DNA of 64,000 bases, from positions 1 through 64,000 of the forward strand of contig NZ_DOPX01000008.1 of the NCBI RefSeq assembly GCF_003514505.1, given 5' to 3'. Under the pieces are notes generated by a model that was given only the letters and a program-made list of their open reading frames with translations, was not told where the DNA came from and ran no database searches. A program made the position numbers and the translations under genes. Below are positions 50,973 through 59,494 of this stretch, piece after piece (position 1 is the first letter of the stretch; the number at the start of each line of letters is the position of its first letter). Source of the stretch: Proteiniclasticum sp. GTDB taxonomy: Bacteria > Bacillota > Clostridia > Clostridiales > Clostridiaceae.

Positions 50973-51674
50973 ATGGCAGTAATTTCAATGAAACAGCTTT
51001 TAGAAGCTGGTGTTCACTTTGGTCACCAGACCAGAAGATGGAACCCTAAGATGGCTCCATACATTTTCACAGAGAGAAACGGGATCTATATCATCGATCT
51101 TCAGAAAACTGTGAAGCTTATCGACGTAGCGTATGATTTCATTAGAGAAGTCGCAGCAGAAGGTAAGGATATTCTTTTTGTTGGAACAAAGAAGCAGGCT
51201 CAGGAAGCAATTCAGGAAGAAGCAATCAGAGCAAACATGCACTTTGTAAACAACAGATGGCTTGGCGGTATGCTGACAAACTTCGGCACCATCAAGAAGA
51301 GAATTGCTAGAATGGAAGAAATCCGTGCTATGCAGGAAGATGGTACTTTCGACGTTCTTCCAAAGAAGGAAGTAGCAGCTCTTATGAACGAGCTTGAAAA
51401 ACTAGAAAGAAACCTTGGCGGTATCAAGAATCTTGATGTCAACAACATCGGAGCAATCTTCATCGTTGACCCAAGAAAAGAAAGAATTGCAATTGCAGAA
51501 GCAAAAGCGCTGAATATTCCAATCGTTGCTATTGTTGATACAAACTGCGATCCAGACGAAATTGATTATATCATTCCTGGAAACGATGATGCCATCAGAG
51601 CGGTTAAGCTGATTACAGCAAGACTGGGAGATGCCATTCTTGAAGCTAGACAGGGTGAAGAAATAGCAGAGTAA
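50973..51674 (+). CDS. rpsB: 30S ribosomal protein S2
   Basis: 233-residue protein of the 30S back side. MKQLLEAGVHFGHQTRRWNPKMAPYIF is the S2 start motif; VNNRWLGGMLTNFGTIKKR (about residues 91-109) and VDTNCDPDEIDYIIPGNDDAIRA (about 189-211) are diagnostic. AGGAGGT ribosome site. Co-transcribed with tsf, with a weak hairpin between them. Confidence 0.98.
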   Translation: MAVISMKQLLEAGVHFGHQTRRWNPKMAPYIFTERNGIYIIDLQKTVKLIDVAYDFIREVAAEGKDILFVGTKKQAQEAIQEEAIRANMHFVNNRWLGGMLTNFGTIKKRIARMEEIRAMQEDGTFDVLPKKEVAALMNELEKLERNLGGIKNLDVNNIGAIFIVDPRKERIAIAEAKALNIPIVAIVDTNCDPDEIDYIIPGNDDAIRAVKLITARLGDAILEARQGEEIAE

Positions 51675-51679
51675 AAAGT

Positions 51680-51710
51680 AAAAGGTAGGTGGTTTTCCAT
51701 TTACCTTTTC
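51680..51710 (+). terminator. Attenuating hairpin between rpsB and tsf
   Basis: AAAAGGTA/TACCTTTT 8-bp stem with a 14-nt loop and a T-rich right arm. Weak; likely partial, which would tune S2 against EF-Ts. Confidence 0.5.
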
Positions 51711-51756
51711 TTATAGAGTGACCAATGTTTGAAATGAAATTTAGGAGGAATAAACT

Positions 51757-52668
51757 GTGATTAGTGCACAAGCTGTTAAAGAATTAAGAGAAAAGACCGG
51801 CGCTGGTATGATGGACTGTAAGAAGGCTCTGACCCAGGCTGAAGGAGATTTAGAAAAGGCTATTGATATCCTGAGAGAAAAGGGGCTTGCTTCCGCTGCT
51901 AAGAAGTCTGGAAGAGTTGCTGCTGAAGGTGTCATTGCAACATATGTATCCGATGATCTGAAGAATGCTTCTATTATAGAACTGAACTGTGAAACAGACT
52001 TCGTTTCCGCTAACGAAGCTTTTGTAGCTCTTGCCAATGATATTGCCAAGGCTGTAGCTGAAAACAACGTGGACAGTCTGGATGCTGTAAAAGCACTTCC
52101 ATACGGCGAAGCTACCATCCAAGATGCGATCACCGCTCTCATTGCTAAGCTTGGTGAGAACATGAATCTGAGAAGATATGAGAAGATGGAAGCTCCAGCA
52201 GGACTTGTATCCTCTTACATTCATATGGGTGGAAAGATTGGTGTTCTGGTTCAGGTTGATGCTGAAAATGCTACACAGGAAGTTTCTGCTGTGGCAAAGG
52301 ATGTAGCAATGCATGTGGCTGCGCTGAATCCTCAGTTCCTTGACAACTCTTCTGTAGATGCAGAAACCATTGAAAGAGAAAGAGAAATCTATCGTGTGCA
52401 GGCTCTGAATGAAGGCAAGCCAGAAAAGATTGTTGACAAGATGGTTGATGGAAGAATCAACAAGTTCTTCAAGGAAGTATGTCTTGTGAATCAGATGTTC
52501 GTTAAGAACCCTGATCTCTCCATTGAGGCATTTGTTAAGGAAGAGTCCAAGAAGTATGGAAACATCAAGCTTGTAAAGTTTGTAAGATTTGAGAAGGGCG
52601 AAGGAATCGAAAAAGAAGAAGTAGATTTTGCTGCTGAAGTAGCTGCTCAGATGGGACAAAACAAGTAA
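51757..52668 (+). CDS. tsf: Elongation factor Ts
   Basis: Nucleotide exchange factor for EF-Tu. N-terminal UBA-like domain AVKELREKTGAGMMDCKKALTQAEGDLEKAID (two stretches, residues 5-36), core with ELNCETDFVSANEAF (about 75-89) and HVAALNPQFLD (about 186), dimerisation region after. 303 residues. GGAGG before the GTG at 51757. Confidence 0.97.
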   Translation: MISAQAVKELREKTGAGMMDCKKALTQAEGDLEKAIDILREKGLASAAKKSGRVAAEGVIATYVSDDLKNASIIELNCETDFVSANEAFVALANDIAKAVAENNVDSLDAVKALPYGEATIQDAITALIAKLGENMNLRRYEKMEAPAGLVSSYIHMGGKIGVLVQVDAENATQEVSAVAKDVAMHVAALNPQFLDNSSVDAETIEREREIYRVQALNEGKPEKIVDKMVDGRINKFFKEVCLVNQMFVKNPDLSIEAFVKEESKKYGNIKLVKFVRFEKGEGIEKEEVDFAAEVAAQMGQNK

Positions 52669-52699
52669 AAAGCAAAACAAGGATTCGAAAGAATGAAAA

Positions 52700-52727
52700 A
52701 GAGAACACCTTGGTGTTCTCTTTTTTT
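52700..52727 (+). terminator. Terminator after tsf
   Basis: AGAGAACACC/GGTGTTCTCT perfect 10-bp stem, TT loop, seven T. The -35 of the pyrH promoter begins in its tail. Confidence 0.85.
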
Positions 52728-52755
52728 GAAATAATTGTTAGAATGGTACTATAAT
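52726..52755 (+). promoter_or_regulatory. Promoter of pyrH-frr-uppS-cdsA
   Basis: TTGAAA (52726-52731), 18-base spacer, TATAAT (52750-52755), directly after the tsf terminator. Confidence 0.7.
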
Positions 52756-52774
52756 GCAATATACGGAGGTTATT

Positions 52775-53491
52775 ATGAGTGAACCGAAATACAAAAGAGT
52801 CATGCTGAAACTATCTGGCGAATCATTGGCTGGTAAAAATGGATTTGGCATAGATTTTACTGTAGCCAAGAGAATTGCCGAAGAAATCAAAGGTCTTGTG
52901 GACATGGGCGTTGAAGTGGGAGCAGTCATTGGTGCAGGAAACATTTGGAGAGGACGCGAAGGAAGTGGAATGGACCGGGTGACAGCGGACAACATGGGAA
53001 TGCTTGCCACTTGTATCAATGCACTTGCATTGCAGAACTCATTAGAAGACCTCGGTATTGAAACAAGAGTGCAGTCTGCCATTGAAATGCGGGAGATTGC
53101 GGAGCCTTTCATCAGAAGGCGTGCTGTCAGGCATCTGGAAAAAGGCCGGGTAGTAATTTTTGCGGCAGGTTCAGGGAACCCCTACTTCACAACAGATACT
53201 GCAGCAGCACTTCGTGCAGCGGAGATTGATGCAGAATGTATACTGCTCGCTAAGAAAGTGGACGGAGTTTATGATATGGATCCCAATGTTTATCCGGAAG
53301 CGGTGAAGTTTGACAAGTTAACATACCGCGATGTCATTGAAAAAGATCTGAAAGTCATGGACATTACAGCAATCACACTGTGCAAAGACAACGAAATTCC
53401 AATCATTGTCTTTGGTCTTGATGGTGAAGGAAATATTTTAAAAGCCATAATGGGTGAAGCCAATGGTACTATTATCGACTGTAATGAATAA
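52775..53491 (+). CDS. pyrH: UMP kinase
   Basis: Phosphorylates UMP to UDP; hexameric, allosterically controlled by GTP and UTP in related enzymes. KRVMLKLSGESLAG (residues 6-19), VIGAGNIWRGREG (about 51-63), GTGNPYFTTDTAAALRA-type motif seen as AGSGNPYFTTDTAAALRA (about 131-148). 238 residues from the ATG at 52775 behind CGGAGG; an in-frame codon at 52754 sits on the -10 region and is not used. Confidence 0.97.
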   Translation: MSEPKYKRVMLKLSGESLAGKNGFGIDFTVAKRIAEEIKGLVDMGVEVGAVIGAGNIWRGREGSGMDRVTADNMGMLATCINALALQNSLEDLGIETRVQSAIEMREIAEPFIRRRAVRHLEKGRVVIFAAGSGNPYFTTDTAAALRAAEIDAECILLAKKVDGVYDMDPNVYPEAVKFDKLTYRDVIEKDLKVMDITAITLCKDNEIPIIVFGLDGEGNILKAIMGEANGTIIDCNE

Positions 53492-53521
53492 GCTGAATAA
53501 TAAATAATAGGAGGATCGACT

Positions 53522-54073
53522 ATGTTTAAAGATTTAATGAAAACCATGGAAGAAAAGATGGGGAAGTCCATCAGTAATCTGGAGGCTGAACTTGCCACAT
53601 TAAAAGCTGGACGGGCCAATCCTACCATGCTGGACCGGATCGAAGTTGAGTATTATGGAAGCATGGTACCAATCAGTCAGGTGGGGAACATCTCAGCACC
53701 AGAACCACGAGTGCTTATGATTACACCTTGGGAAAAATCTGCTTTGAAGGCCATCGAAAAAGCCATCAATATGTCTGAGCTGAACATCAATCCGAACAAT
53801 GACGGATCCGTCATTCGCCTAATTGTGCCTGAACTGACAGAAGAAACCAGAAAGAATCTGGTAAAGGTGGTACATAAAAAAGGAGAAGAGGCAAAGATTG
53901 CCATCAGATCCATTAGAAGAGATGTCATTGAAAAGATCAAGGGAATGAAAAAAGAAGTCTCTGAAGATGAAGTGAAGAAGGGCGAAGAAGACGTTCAGAA
54001 GAAAGTGGATGAGTTCATCAAGAAAGTAGACAAGATTCTGCAGAATAAAGAAAAAGAGATCATGACTGTATAG
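53522..54073 (+). CDS. frr: Ribosome recycling factor
   Basis: Splits post-termination ribosomes with EF-G. LATLKAGRANPTMLDRIEVEYYGS (two stretches, about residues 24-48), ISAPEPRVLMITPWEKSALKAIEKAI (about 58-83), RLIVPELTEETRKNLVK (about 99-115) and the long helical arm. 183 residues. GGAGG ribosome site; 31 bases after pyrH. Confidence 0.98.
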   Translation: MFKDLMKTMEEKMGKSISNLEAELATLKAGRANPTMLDRIEVEYYGSMVPISQVGNISAPEPRVLMITPWEKSALKAIEKAINMSELNINPNNDGSVIRLIVPELTEETRKNLVKVVHKKGEEAKIAIRSIRRDVIEKIKGMKKEVSEDEVKKGEEDVQKKVDEFIKKVDKILQNKEKEIMTV

Positions 54074-54097
54074 TTTCCATTTGAAAGAAGGTAAGAC

Positions 54098-54865
54098 ATG
54101 TTTGGTATTTTTAAGAAGACGGGTACAGTGGAAGCAATTGATGCAGTACTGGATATGGAAAGAATCCCGAAGCATATCGGCATTATTATGGATGGCAATG
54201 GCCGGTGGGCGAAGAAGAGAAATCTGCCAAGAACCATGGGTCACAAGGCGGGAGTAGAGACTATAAGAAGAATACTAAAAGAATGCAATCGCTTAGGGGT
54301 CAGGTTCCTGACCCTCTATGCTTTTTCCACTGAAAACTGGAAACGGCCAAAAGAGGAAGTGAATGCCCTGATGTCTCTTCTGATCGAATATTTGAAAAAT
54401 GAGCTGAAAGAGCTTCATGACAACAACGTCGTGGTGAACTATGTGGGGAATACAGAAAGACTTCCCTTGAAGGCTCAAGAAGCACTGAAAGAAGCCTGGG
54501 AACTTACGAAAAATAATACTGGGGTACAGATGAATCTCGCATTAAACTATGGTGGACGTGAGGAGATTCTTCATGGCATCAGAGAACTTGTTGTGGCTGT
54601 GGAAGAGCACAGATTTTCCATGGAGGACCTCACAGAGGAGTCTTTCAAAGAATTTCTGTATACAAAAGGTCAGCCGGACCCGGAACTGATCATAAGACCC
54701 AGCGGGGAACTCCGGTTGTCAAATTTTCTGCTTTATCAGGGCGCATACAGCGAATTATGGTTCAATCAGATTTTTTGGCCGGATTTCACAGAAGCACATC
54801 TGAGACAGGCGATTTCAGATTATCAGAAACGAGACCGCCGATTTGGGGGAGTAAAGGGTGAATAA
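54098..54865 (+). CDS. uppS: Undecaprenyl diphosphate synthase (cis-prenyltransferase)
   Basis: Condenses eight isopentenyl units onto farnesyl diphosphate, giving the C55 lipid carrier for cell-wall synthesis. HIGIIMDGNGRWAKKR with catalytic Asp (about residues 26-41), GHKAGVETIRRI, LYAFSTENWKRP (about 72-83), and C-terminal LIIRPSGELRLSNFLLYQGAYSELWF (two stretches, about 200-225). 255 residues; short N-terminal extension. Overlaps cdsA by 8 bases. Confidence 0.96.
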   Translation: MFGIFKKTGTVEAIDAVLDMERIPKHIGIIMDGNGRWAKKRNLPRTMGHKAGVETIRRILKECNRLGVRFLTLYAFSTENWKRPKEEVNALMSLLIEYLKNELKELHDNNVVVNYVGNTERLPLKAQEALKEAWELTKNNTGVQMNLALNYGGREEILHGIRELVVAVEEHRFSMEDLTEESFKEFLYTKGQPDPELIIRPSGELRLSNFLLYQGAYSELWFNQIFWPDFTEAHLRQAISDYQKRDRRFGGVKGE

Positions 54866-55649
54866 TCGATATATAGGAGCACTGATTCTGGCTCCATTTC
54901 TACTTCTGATTTTTTTGGGTGGATGGTATTTGAAAGCAGCTGTACTATTTCTGTCTTTTCGTGGACTCTTTGAGTATTTTCATGTGGTCCGTAAGAAAGG
55001 TCATAGTCCGGTATCCTTCATAGGATACAGTGTGCTGCTCTCCTATTATGCGGTTGTGCTGTTTGTTCCCGATCCGTTGGCGCATGTGGGTGTTCTTATA
55101 GCGCTTATGACAGCGGTTCTGTTTATCTATATGGTCTTTGATGAAAAGATCAATATTGCGGACGTAGGGATTACTGTCTCAGGATTTGTATATACAGGAG
55201 TTTTGTTCAGTTTTCTGATTTTGCTGGGTGATAAAGAACAGGGGATGTACTACGTTCCTCTTGTTTTTGTAATTTCATGGGTCTGTGATACTTTGGCCTA
55301 CTATTCTGGAAGACTGTTTGGGAAACATAAGCTCAATGAGCGAGTGAGCCCCAAAAAGACTGTAGAAGGAGCAGTTGGAGGTTTACTTGGGGGAACCATT
55401 GGCGCTTTGATTCTCGGATATTTTATTTCTGCAGAATCCGGAGCGAATATTGCTCATTTTGCCATCATTGGCTTAATGGGGGCGTTTTTTGGACAAATCG
55501 GAGATCTGGCAGCTTCTGCTATCAAAAGATATGCAGGGGAGAAGGATTATCCCAAGCTAATCCCAGGGCACGGTGGAGTGCTTGACAGGTTTGATTCAAT
55601 CTTATTTGTCGCCCTCATTGTGTATGTCTATACAACATATGTTTTATAG
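54858..55649 (+). CDS. cdsA: Phosphatidate cytidylyltransferase CdsA
   Basis: Integral membrane enzyme that makes CDP-diacylglycerol, the branch point of phospholipid synthesis. Seven or eight hydrophobic spans; the signature is VSPKKTVEGAVGG (about residues 167-179) and GDLAASAIKRYAGEKDYPKLIPGHGGVLDRFDSI (two stretches, about 215-249). 263 residues. GTG start inside the end of uppS with GGGGG upstream. Confidence 0.95.
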   Translation: MNNRYIGALILAPFLLLIFLGGWYLKAAVLFLSFRGLFEYFHVVRKKGHSPVSFIGYSVLLSYYAVVLFVPDPLAHVGVLIALMTAVLFIYMVFDEKINIADVGITVSGFVYTGVLFSFLILLGDKEQGMYYVPLVFVISWVCDTLAYYSGRLFGKHKLNERVSPKKTVEGAVGGLLGGTIGALILGYFISAESGANIAHFAIIGLMGAFFGQIGDLAASAIKRYAGEKDYPKLIPGHGGVLDRFDSILFVALIVYVYTTYVL

Positions 55650-55695
55650 AACATGACGTGATGCCGTTATTTCATGGCTACACATCCATCTATAA

Positions 55696-55735
55696 AAAAG
55701 AGTCATTCCTTTGGCATGGCTCTTTTCTCATTTTG
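55696..55735 (+). terminator. Terminator after cdsA
   Basis: AAAAGAGTCAT/ATGGCTCTTTT 11-bp stem (one G-U), 9-nt loop, T-rich tail. Confidence 0.75.
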
Positions 55736-55786
55736 ATACCAAAAAATTAAAGATGTTCATAAGAATTTTAAATAATATATATTGTA

Positions 55787-55815
55787 TTGTCCCGAGGTTA
55801 GAGGTATATTATATA
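55787..55815 (+). promoter_or_regulatory. Possible promoter of the small RHH gene
   Basis: TTGTCC (55787-55792), 17-base spacer, TATATA (55810-55815). Confidence 0.45.
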
Positions 55816-55855
55816 CAACAGTAAATTTGTCATATGTACAAAGAGGAGGGAGCTT

Positions 55856-55993
55856 ATGAAAAAAGAGCCTAAAACCAAGATACTGTTTACATTACCTGTC
55901 GAACTGAAGGAAGAACTGTTGAAGGAAGCTGAAAAAGAAAACCGCTCGCTGAACAACTATATTCTGACCCTTCTTCTGAAAAGAACCAAGTAA
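55856..55993 (+). CDS. Small ribbon-helix-helix (Arc-type) protein, 45 residues
   Basis: Short gene between cdsA and dxr with every sign of being real: GAGGAGGG seven bases before the ATG, its own candidate promoter, and a terminator right after the stop. The 45-residue product has a basic start (MKKEPKTK), the strand ILFTLPVELKEELLKEAEKENRSLNNYILTLLLKR (two stretches): a beta strand, helix A, a turn with Asn-Arg-Ser and helix B, the ribbon-helix-helix plan of Arc/CopG/Met repressors. Such proteins bind DNA as dimers through the strand. No toxin gene is next to it, so it is more likely a stand-alone regulator than an antitoxin. Target unknown. Confidence 0.75.
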   Translation: MKKEPKTKILFTLPVELKEELLKEAEKENRSLNNYILTLLLKRTK

Positions 55994-56252
55994 TGACATT
56001 TTTGTATGACGTGTAAAGAGTCCGAAGTTATCTTCGGGCTTTTTTGATTTCATAGAACTGGAAGGACAGAACGATCTATCCTTCAGAGTATCCTCATGGA
56101 GTGTAGTGAAGATTTGTGTTAGAATAATAGAGCATCTGGAGTCAGTTTCTAGGTGAGCTGAACTGAAGTATCATTTTTTTGTAGGAATTTCTTAATAATT
56201 CTCTAGTATAATAAAGTTCAACCAGATTAGAAAAGGAAAGGGGTTATCCCAT
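55994..56252 (+). promoter_or_regulatory. Terminator and leader region before dxr
   Basis: AGTCCGAAG/CTTCGGGCT hairpin with a T run (56019-56045) ends the RHH gene. A TATAAT at 56207-56212 is the likely dxr -10 but lacks a well-spaced -35; TCAGTT/AACTGA (about 56140-56165) is a weak inverted repeat. Nothing else recognised. Confidence 0.5.
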
Positions 56253-57407
56253 TTGAAGAATATTGCGATTATAGGCGCATCCGGATCCATTGGAACGCAA
56301 ACTCTGGATGTTTTGAGAAAAGAAAAAGATATTGTGCTCTCAGGGGTTACGGTACATAGAAATCTTTCGGTGTTGAAAGATATTATTGAAGAGTTCCATC
56401 CATCTGCTGTGGCAGTGACAGATGAATCGATCATGGTGGAAGCGGAAGAGCTGTTGAAATCCATCGGCTTTCAGGGAGAAATCTCGTTTGGTTCTGAGGG
56501 TCTCATCCACATTTCGACACTTCCAGATACAGATACTGTCGTGACTTCACTTGTGGGAATGGTGGGCCTTAAGCCAACCATAGCTGCCATTGAGAATGGA
56601 AAGAACATTGCGCTTGCAAATAAAGAAACACTGGTAGCTGCGGGAGAACTTGTTATGCCTCTAGCAAAGAAGCACAATGTGCATATTCTACCGGTGGATT
56701 CTGAACACTCTGCAGTTTTTCAGAGTCTTCAGGGATCAAAGCACGAAGAAATACAAAAGATTATCCTGACTGCTTCAGGGGGCCCTTTTAGAGGGAAAGA
56801 TCAGGCATTTTTAAAAACCGTCACTCGCCAGATGGCCTTAAAACATCCGAACTGGGTGATGGGAGCGAAAATAACCATTGACTCCTCCACCCTTATGAAC
56901 AAAGGGCTCGAGGTCATCGAGGCTAAATGGCTCTTTGATGTGGACTATGATCAGATTGAGGTACTGGTCCATCCTGAAAGCATCATCCATTCCATGGTGG
57001 AGTTTGTGGACAACAGTGTCATTGCTCAGCTTGGGGCGCCTGATATGAGGCTGCCCATACAGTATGCACTCAATTATCCACACAGAACACGTTCCGTGGC
57101 AAAACCCTTGAACCTTTTAGAAATATCAAAGCTGACTTTTGAAGCTCCGGATAGGGAAACGTTCAGAGCGTTGGACTTGGCATATACAGCTGGTAAAAGG
57201 GGAGGTCTACAGACCGCAGTAATGAACAGTGCCAATGAAGAAGCGGTAGCGTTATTTCTGGAGAACCAGATACACTACCATGAAATTGTAGAAGTAGTGG
57301 AACAGGCCATGGATGCCTATAGAAATCTTGGTGAGATTTCGCTTGAAAAAGTGATTTCTGCCCATGATGAAGTTAAAATGTTTGTCCGTAACAAAATGAA
57401 GAGGTGA
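56253..57407 (+). CDS. dxr: 1-deoxy-D-xylulose 5-phosphate reductoisomerase
   Basis: Second enzyme of the MEP isoprenoid pathway, NADPH- and metal-dependent. NADPH motif IIGASGSIGTQTLDV (residues 5-19), ALANKETLVAAGELV (about 122-136), metal-site VDSEHSAVFQ (about 148-157), ASGGPFRG and HPNWVMGAKITIDSSTLMNKGLEVIEA (two stretches, about 198-224). 384 residues. TTG start at 56253 with AAAGGGG upstream. Heads dxr-rseP-ispG. Confidence 0.96.
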   Translation: MKNIAIIGASGSIGTQTLDVLRKEKDIVLSGVTVHRNLSVLKDIIEEFHPSAVAVTDESIMVEAEELLKSIGFQGEISFGSEGLIHISTLPDTDTVVTSLVGMVGLKPTIAAIENGKNIALANKETLVAAGELVMPLAKKHNVHILPVDSEHSAVFQSLQGSKHEEIQKIILTASGGPFRGKDQAFLKTVTRQMALKHPNWVMGAKITIDSSTLMNKGLEVIEAKWLFDVDYDQIEVLVHPESIIHSMVEFVDNSVIAQLGAPDMRLPIQYALNYPHRTRSVAKPLNLLEISKLTFEAPDRETFRALDLAYTAGKRGGLQTAVMNSANEEAVALFLENQIHYHEIVEVVEQAMDAYRNLGEISLEKVISAHDEVKMFVRNKMKR

Positions 57408-57411
57408 GAAC

Positions 57412-58416
57412 ATGTATTTAGTATTATCAATATTTGCCTTTGGTCTTCTGGTCCTTGGGCATGAATTCGGTCATTTTATTGTTGCCAGACTCAATGGTGT
57501 CACCGTGGAAGAGTTTTCTGTAGGTATGGGTCCCAGGATCTTCAAGAAGCAAGGTAAGAATACCTTGTATTCTTTAAAAGCGCTGCCCATTGGTGGCTCT
57601 GTGAAAATGTACGGTGAGACTGCAGATGAGGAAGGAGAGGGTTCATTCTTCTCCAAAAGCCCTCTCAGAAAAATCAGTATCATTGCAGCAGGACCCATCA
57701 TGAACATCATCATGGCTGTGTTGGTTCTCTTTGTCATCGTGATTTTCAACGGCTATTCCAGCAATGTGATTTCAGAGGTAATCCCTGACTCGCCTGCTGA
57801 GGAAGCTGGAATCATGGCAGGTGACAAAATTATTGGTGTCAATGGAGAAAAAGCCTACACATTTCAGGATGTTTCCACCTATATTGCGTATAACGGTTTA
57901 CAGGAAGTCACTTTAGAGCTTGAGACAGCAAATGGAAGGGTCGTAAAGAAACTTACGCCAATGGAATCTGAAGGAAGAGCTTTGGTAGGAGTTGTACCGA
58001 TATCAGAAACTGATCCTGGTGTTTTTGAAAGCATTGGTGCTGCGATTAATCAGGGAAGGTCATTGATTGCTCAAACGCTATTCTCACTAAAAGTGCTATT
58101 TACAGGGCGAGCTTCCATCAATGATTTTGGTGGACCAGTCACAATCTTCAAAATATCCACAGAAGTCGCAAGTGTTTCTCTTTGGAATCTGGCATCCTTT
58201 GCTGCATTTCTCAGCATCAACCTAGCGGTTCTGAATCTCATTCCATTTCCAGCACTCGATGGAGGATGGATCCTGATTCTTCTGGTGGAACTGGTCAGCA
58301 GAAGGAAAATTCCGGATAAGTTCGTCGGGATATGGAACACCATCGGCTTTGCGATACTTATGAGTTTCATGCTGCTGATTACATTTAAGGATATCTTTTT
58401 ACCAGGAGGCTTCTGA
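57412..58416 (+). CDS. rseP: RIP-type zinc metalloprotease RseP (RasP)
   Basis: Site-2 intramembrane protease that cleaves transmembrane anti-sigma factors and leftover signal peptides. HEFGH (His17, Glu18, His21) in the first membrane span, a single PDZ domain (about residues 115-195, VIPDSPAEEAGIMAGDKIIGVNG), and the third metal ligand in NLIPFPALDGG (about 274-284). 334 residues with one PDZ, as in Firmicutes. Four bases after dxr and one-base overlap with ispG. Confidence 0.95.
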   Translation: MYLVLSIFAFGLLVLGHEFGHFIVARLNGVTVEEFSVGMGPRIFKKQGKNTLYSLKALPIGGSVKMYGETADEEGEGSFFSKSPLRKISIIAAGPIMNIIMAVLVLFVIVIFNGYSSNVISEVIPDSPAEEAGIMAGDKIIGVNGEKAYTFQDVSTYIAYNGLQEVTLELETANGRVVKKLTPMESEGRALVGVVPISETDPGVFESIGAAINQGRSLIAQTLFSLKVLFTGRASINDFGGPVTIFKISTEVASVSLWNLASFAAFLSINLAVLNLIPFPALDGGWILILLVELVSRRKIPDKFVGIWNTIGFAILMSFMLLITFKDIFLPGGF

Positions 58417-59468
58417 TGATTGAACGTCGACCAACGAGAAAAATCAAAATTAAAAATATGTATGTAGGTGGAGACAGCAAGATCAGCGTTCAGTCCATGA
58501 CTAACACCGATACAAGAAATATTGAAGCTACATTAGACCAGTCTAGAGCGTTGATGGTTGCAGGATGTGATATCATTCGTGTTGCTGTACCAGATCTGGA
58601 GGCGGCTGAAGCACTAAAAGAGATTACAAGACAGCTGCCCATACCTGTTGTGGCAGATATTCACTTTGATTACCGCTTAGCCCTGAAGAGCATTGAAAAT
58701 GGAATCTCAAAACTGAGAATCAATCCAGGGAACATTGGCGGGAAGGACAAAGTGCGTCTTCTGGCTGAAGTCTGTAAAGATAAGGGAATTCCCATCCGGG
58801 TAGGTGTGAACTCAGGGTCCTTGGAGAAAGATCTACTTGAGAAGTATGGTCATGTGACGCCTGAAGCCCTGGTGGAAAGTGCGCTGCGTCATGTGGAGCT
58901 TCTGGAGGATGCCAACTTTTATGACACCATCATCTCGATTAAGTCATCTGATGTTATGACCATGATGAACAGTTACCGTTTGCTTTCCAAAGAAGTGGAT
59001 TATCCTCTCCACCTGGGTGTAACGGAAGCTGGAACACCTTGGAGAGGAACCATCAAAAGCTCTGTGGGTATCGGAGGCCTTTTGTCCGAAGGTATTGGGG
59101 ATACCATAAGAGTATCCTTAACCGGAGACAGCATTGAGGAGATCAAAGTTGGAAGAGAGATTCTGAAATCTGTAGGGCATCTGAAAGATGGAATTGAGTT
59201 TGTGTCTTGTCCGACTTGCGGAAGGACTCAAATTGATCTGATTGGTATTGCGAATCAGGTGGAAGATGCTTTAAAAGACAGCAAGAAGAACATCAAGGTC
59301 GCAGTCATGGGATGTGTGGTCAATGGACCTGGTGAAGCCCGGGAAGCGGACATCGGTATTGCTGGAGGAAACGGCATGGGGCTGATATTCAAGAAAGGCC
59401 TCATTATAAGAAGAGTGAAAGAAGAAGAGCTGGTTGCAGCCCTTTTGGAGGAAATTGACAAACTGTAA
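58416..59468 (+). CDS. ispG: 4-hydroxy-3-methylbut-2-enyl diphosphate synthase (GcpE)
   Basis: Iron-sulfur enzyme for the penultimate MEP step. TIM-barrel part with VQSMTNTDTRN (about residues 26-36) and RINPGNIGG (about 100-108); cluster cysteines in SCPTCGRTQ (about 265-273) and VMGCVVNGPGEA (about 296-307). 350 residues. With dxr and uppS it ties this operon to isoprenoid and cell-wall lipid supply. Confidence 0.97.
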   Translation: MIERRPTRKIKIKNMYVGGDSKISVQSMTNTDTRNIEATLDQSRALMVAGCDIIRVAVPDLEAAEALKEITRQLPIPVVADIHFDYRLALKSIENGISKLRINPGNIGGKDKVRLLAEVCKDKGIPIRVGVNSGSLEKDLLEKYGHVTPEALVESALRHVELLEDANFYDTIISIKSSDVMTMMNSYRLLSKEVDYPLHLGVTEAGTPWRGTIKSSVGIGGLLSEGIGDTIRVSLTGDSIEEIKVGREILKSVGHLKDGIEFVSCPTCGRTQIDLIGIANQVEDALKDSKKNIKVAVMGCVVNGPGEAREADIGIAGGNGMGLIFKKGLIIRRVKEEELVAALLEEIDKL

Positions 59469-59494
59469 TGATTAGGAAAGGAGGAGGGCTTTGA

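Noticed and set aside
51850..52680. 276-codon open frame antisense to tsf
   Set aside because: Mirror image of a strongly constrained gene with shadow-like composition; no initiation signals.
55856..55993. Reading the RHH gene as half of a toxin-antitoxin pair
   Set aside because: No second small gene lies next to it; both sides are terminators and core genes.
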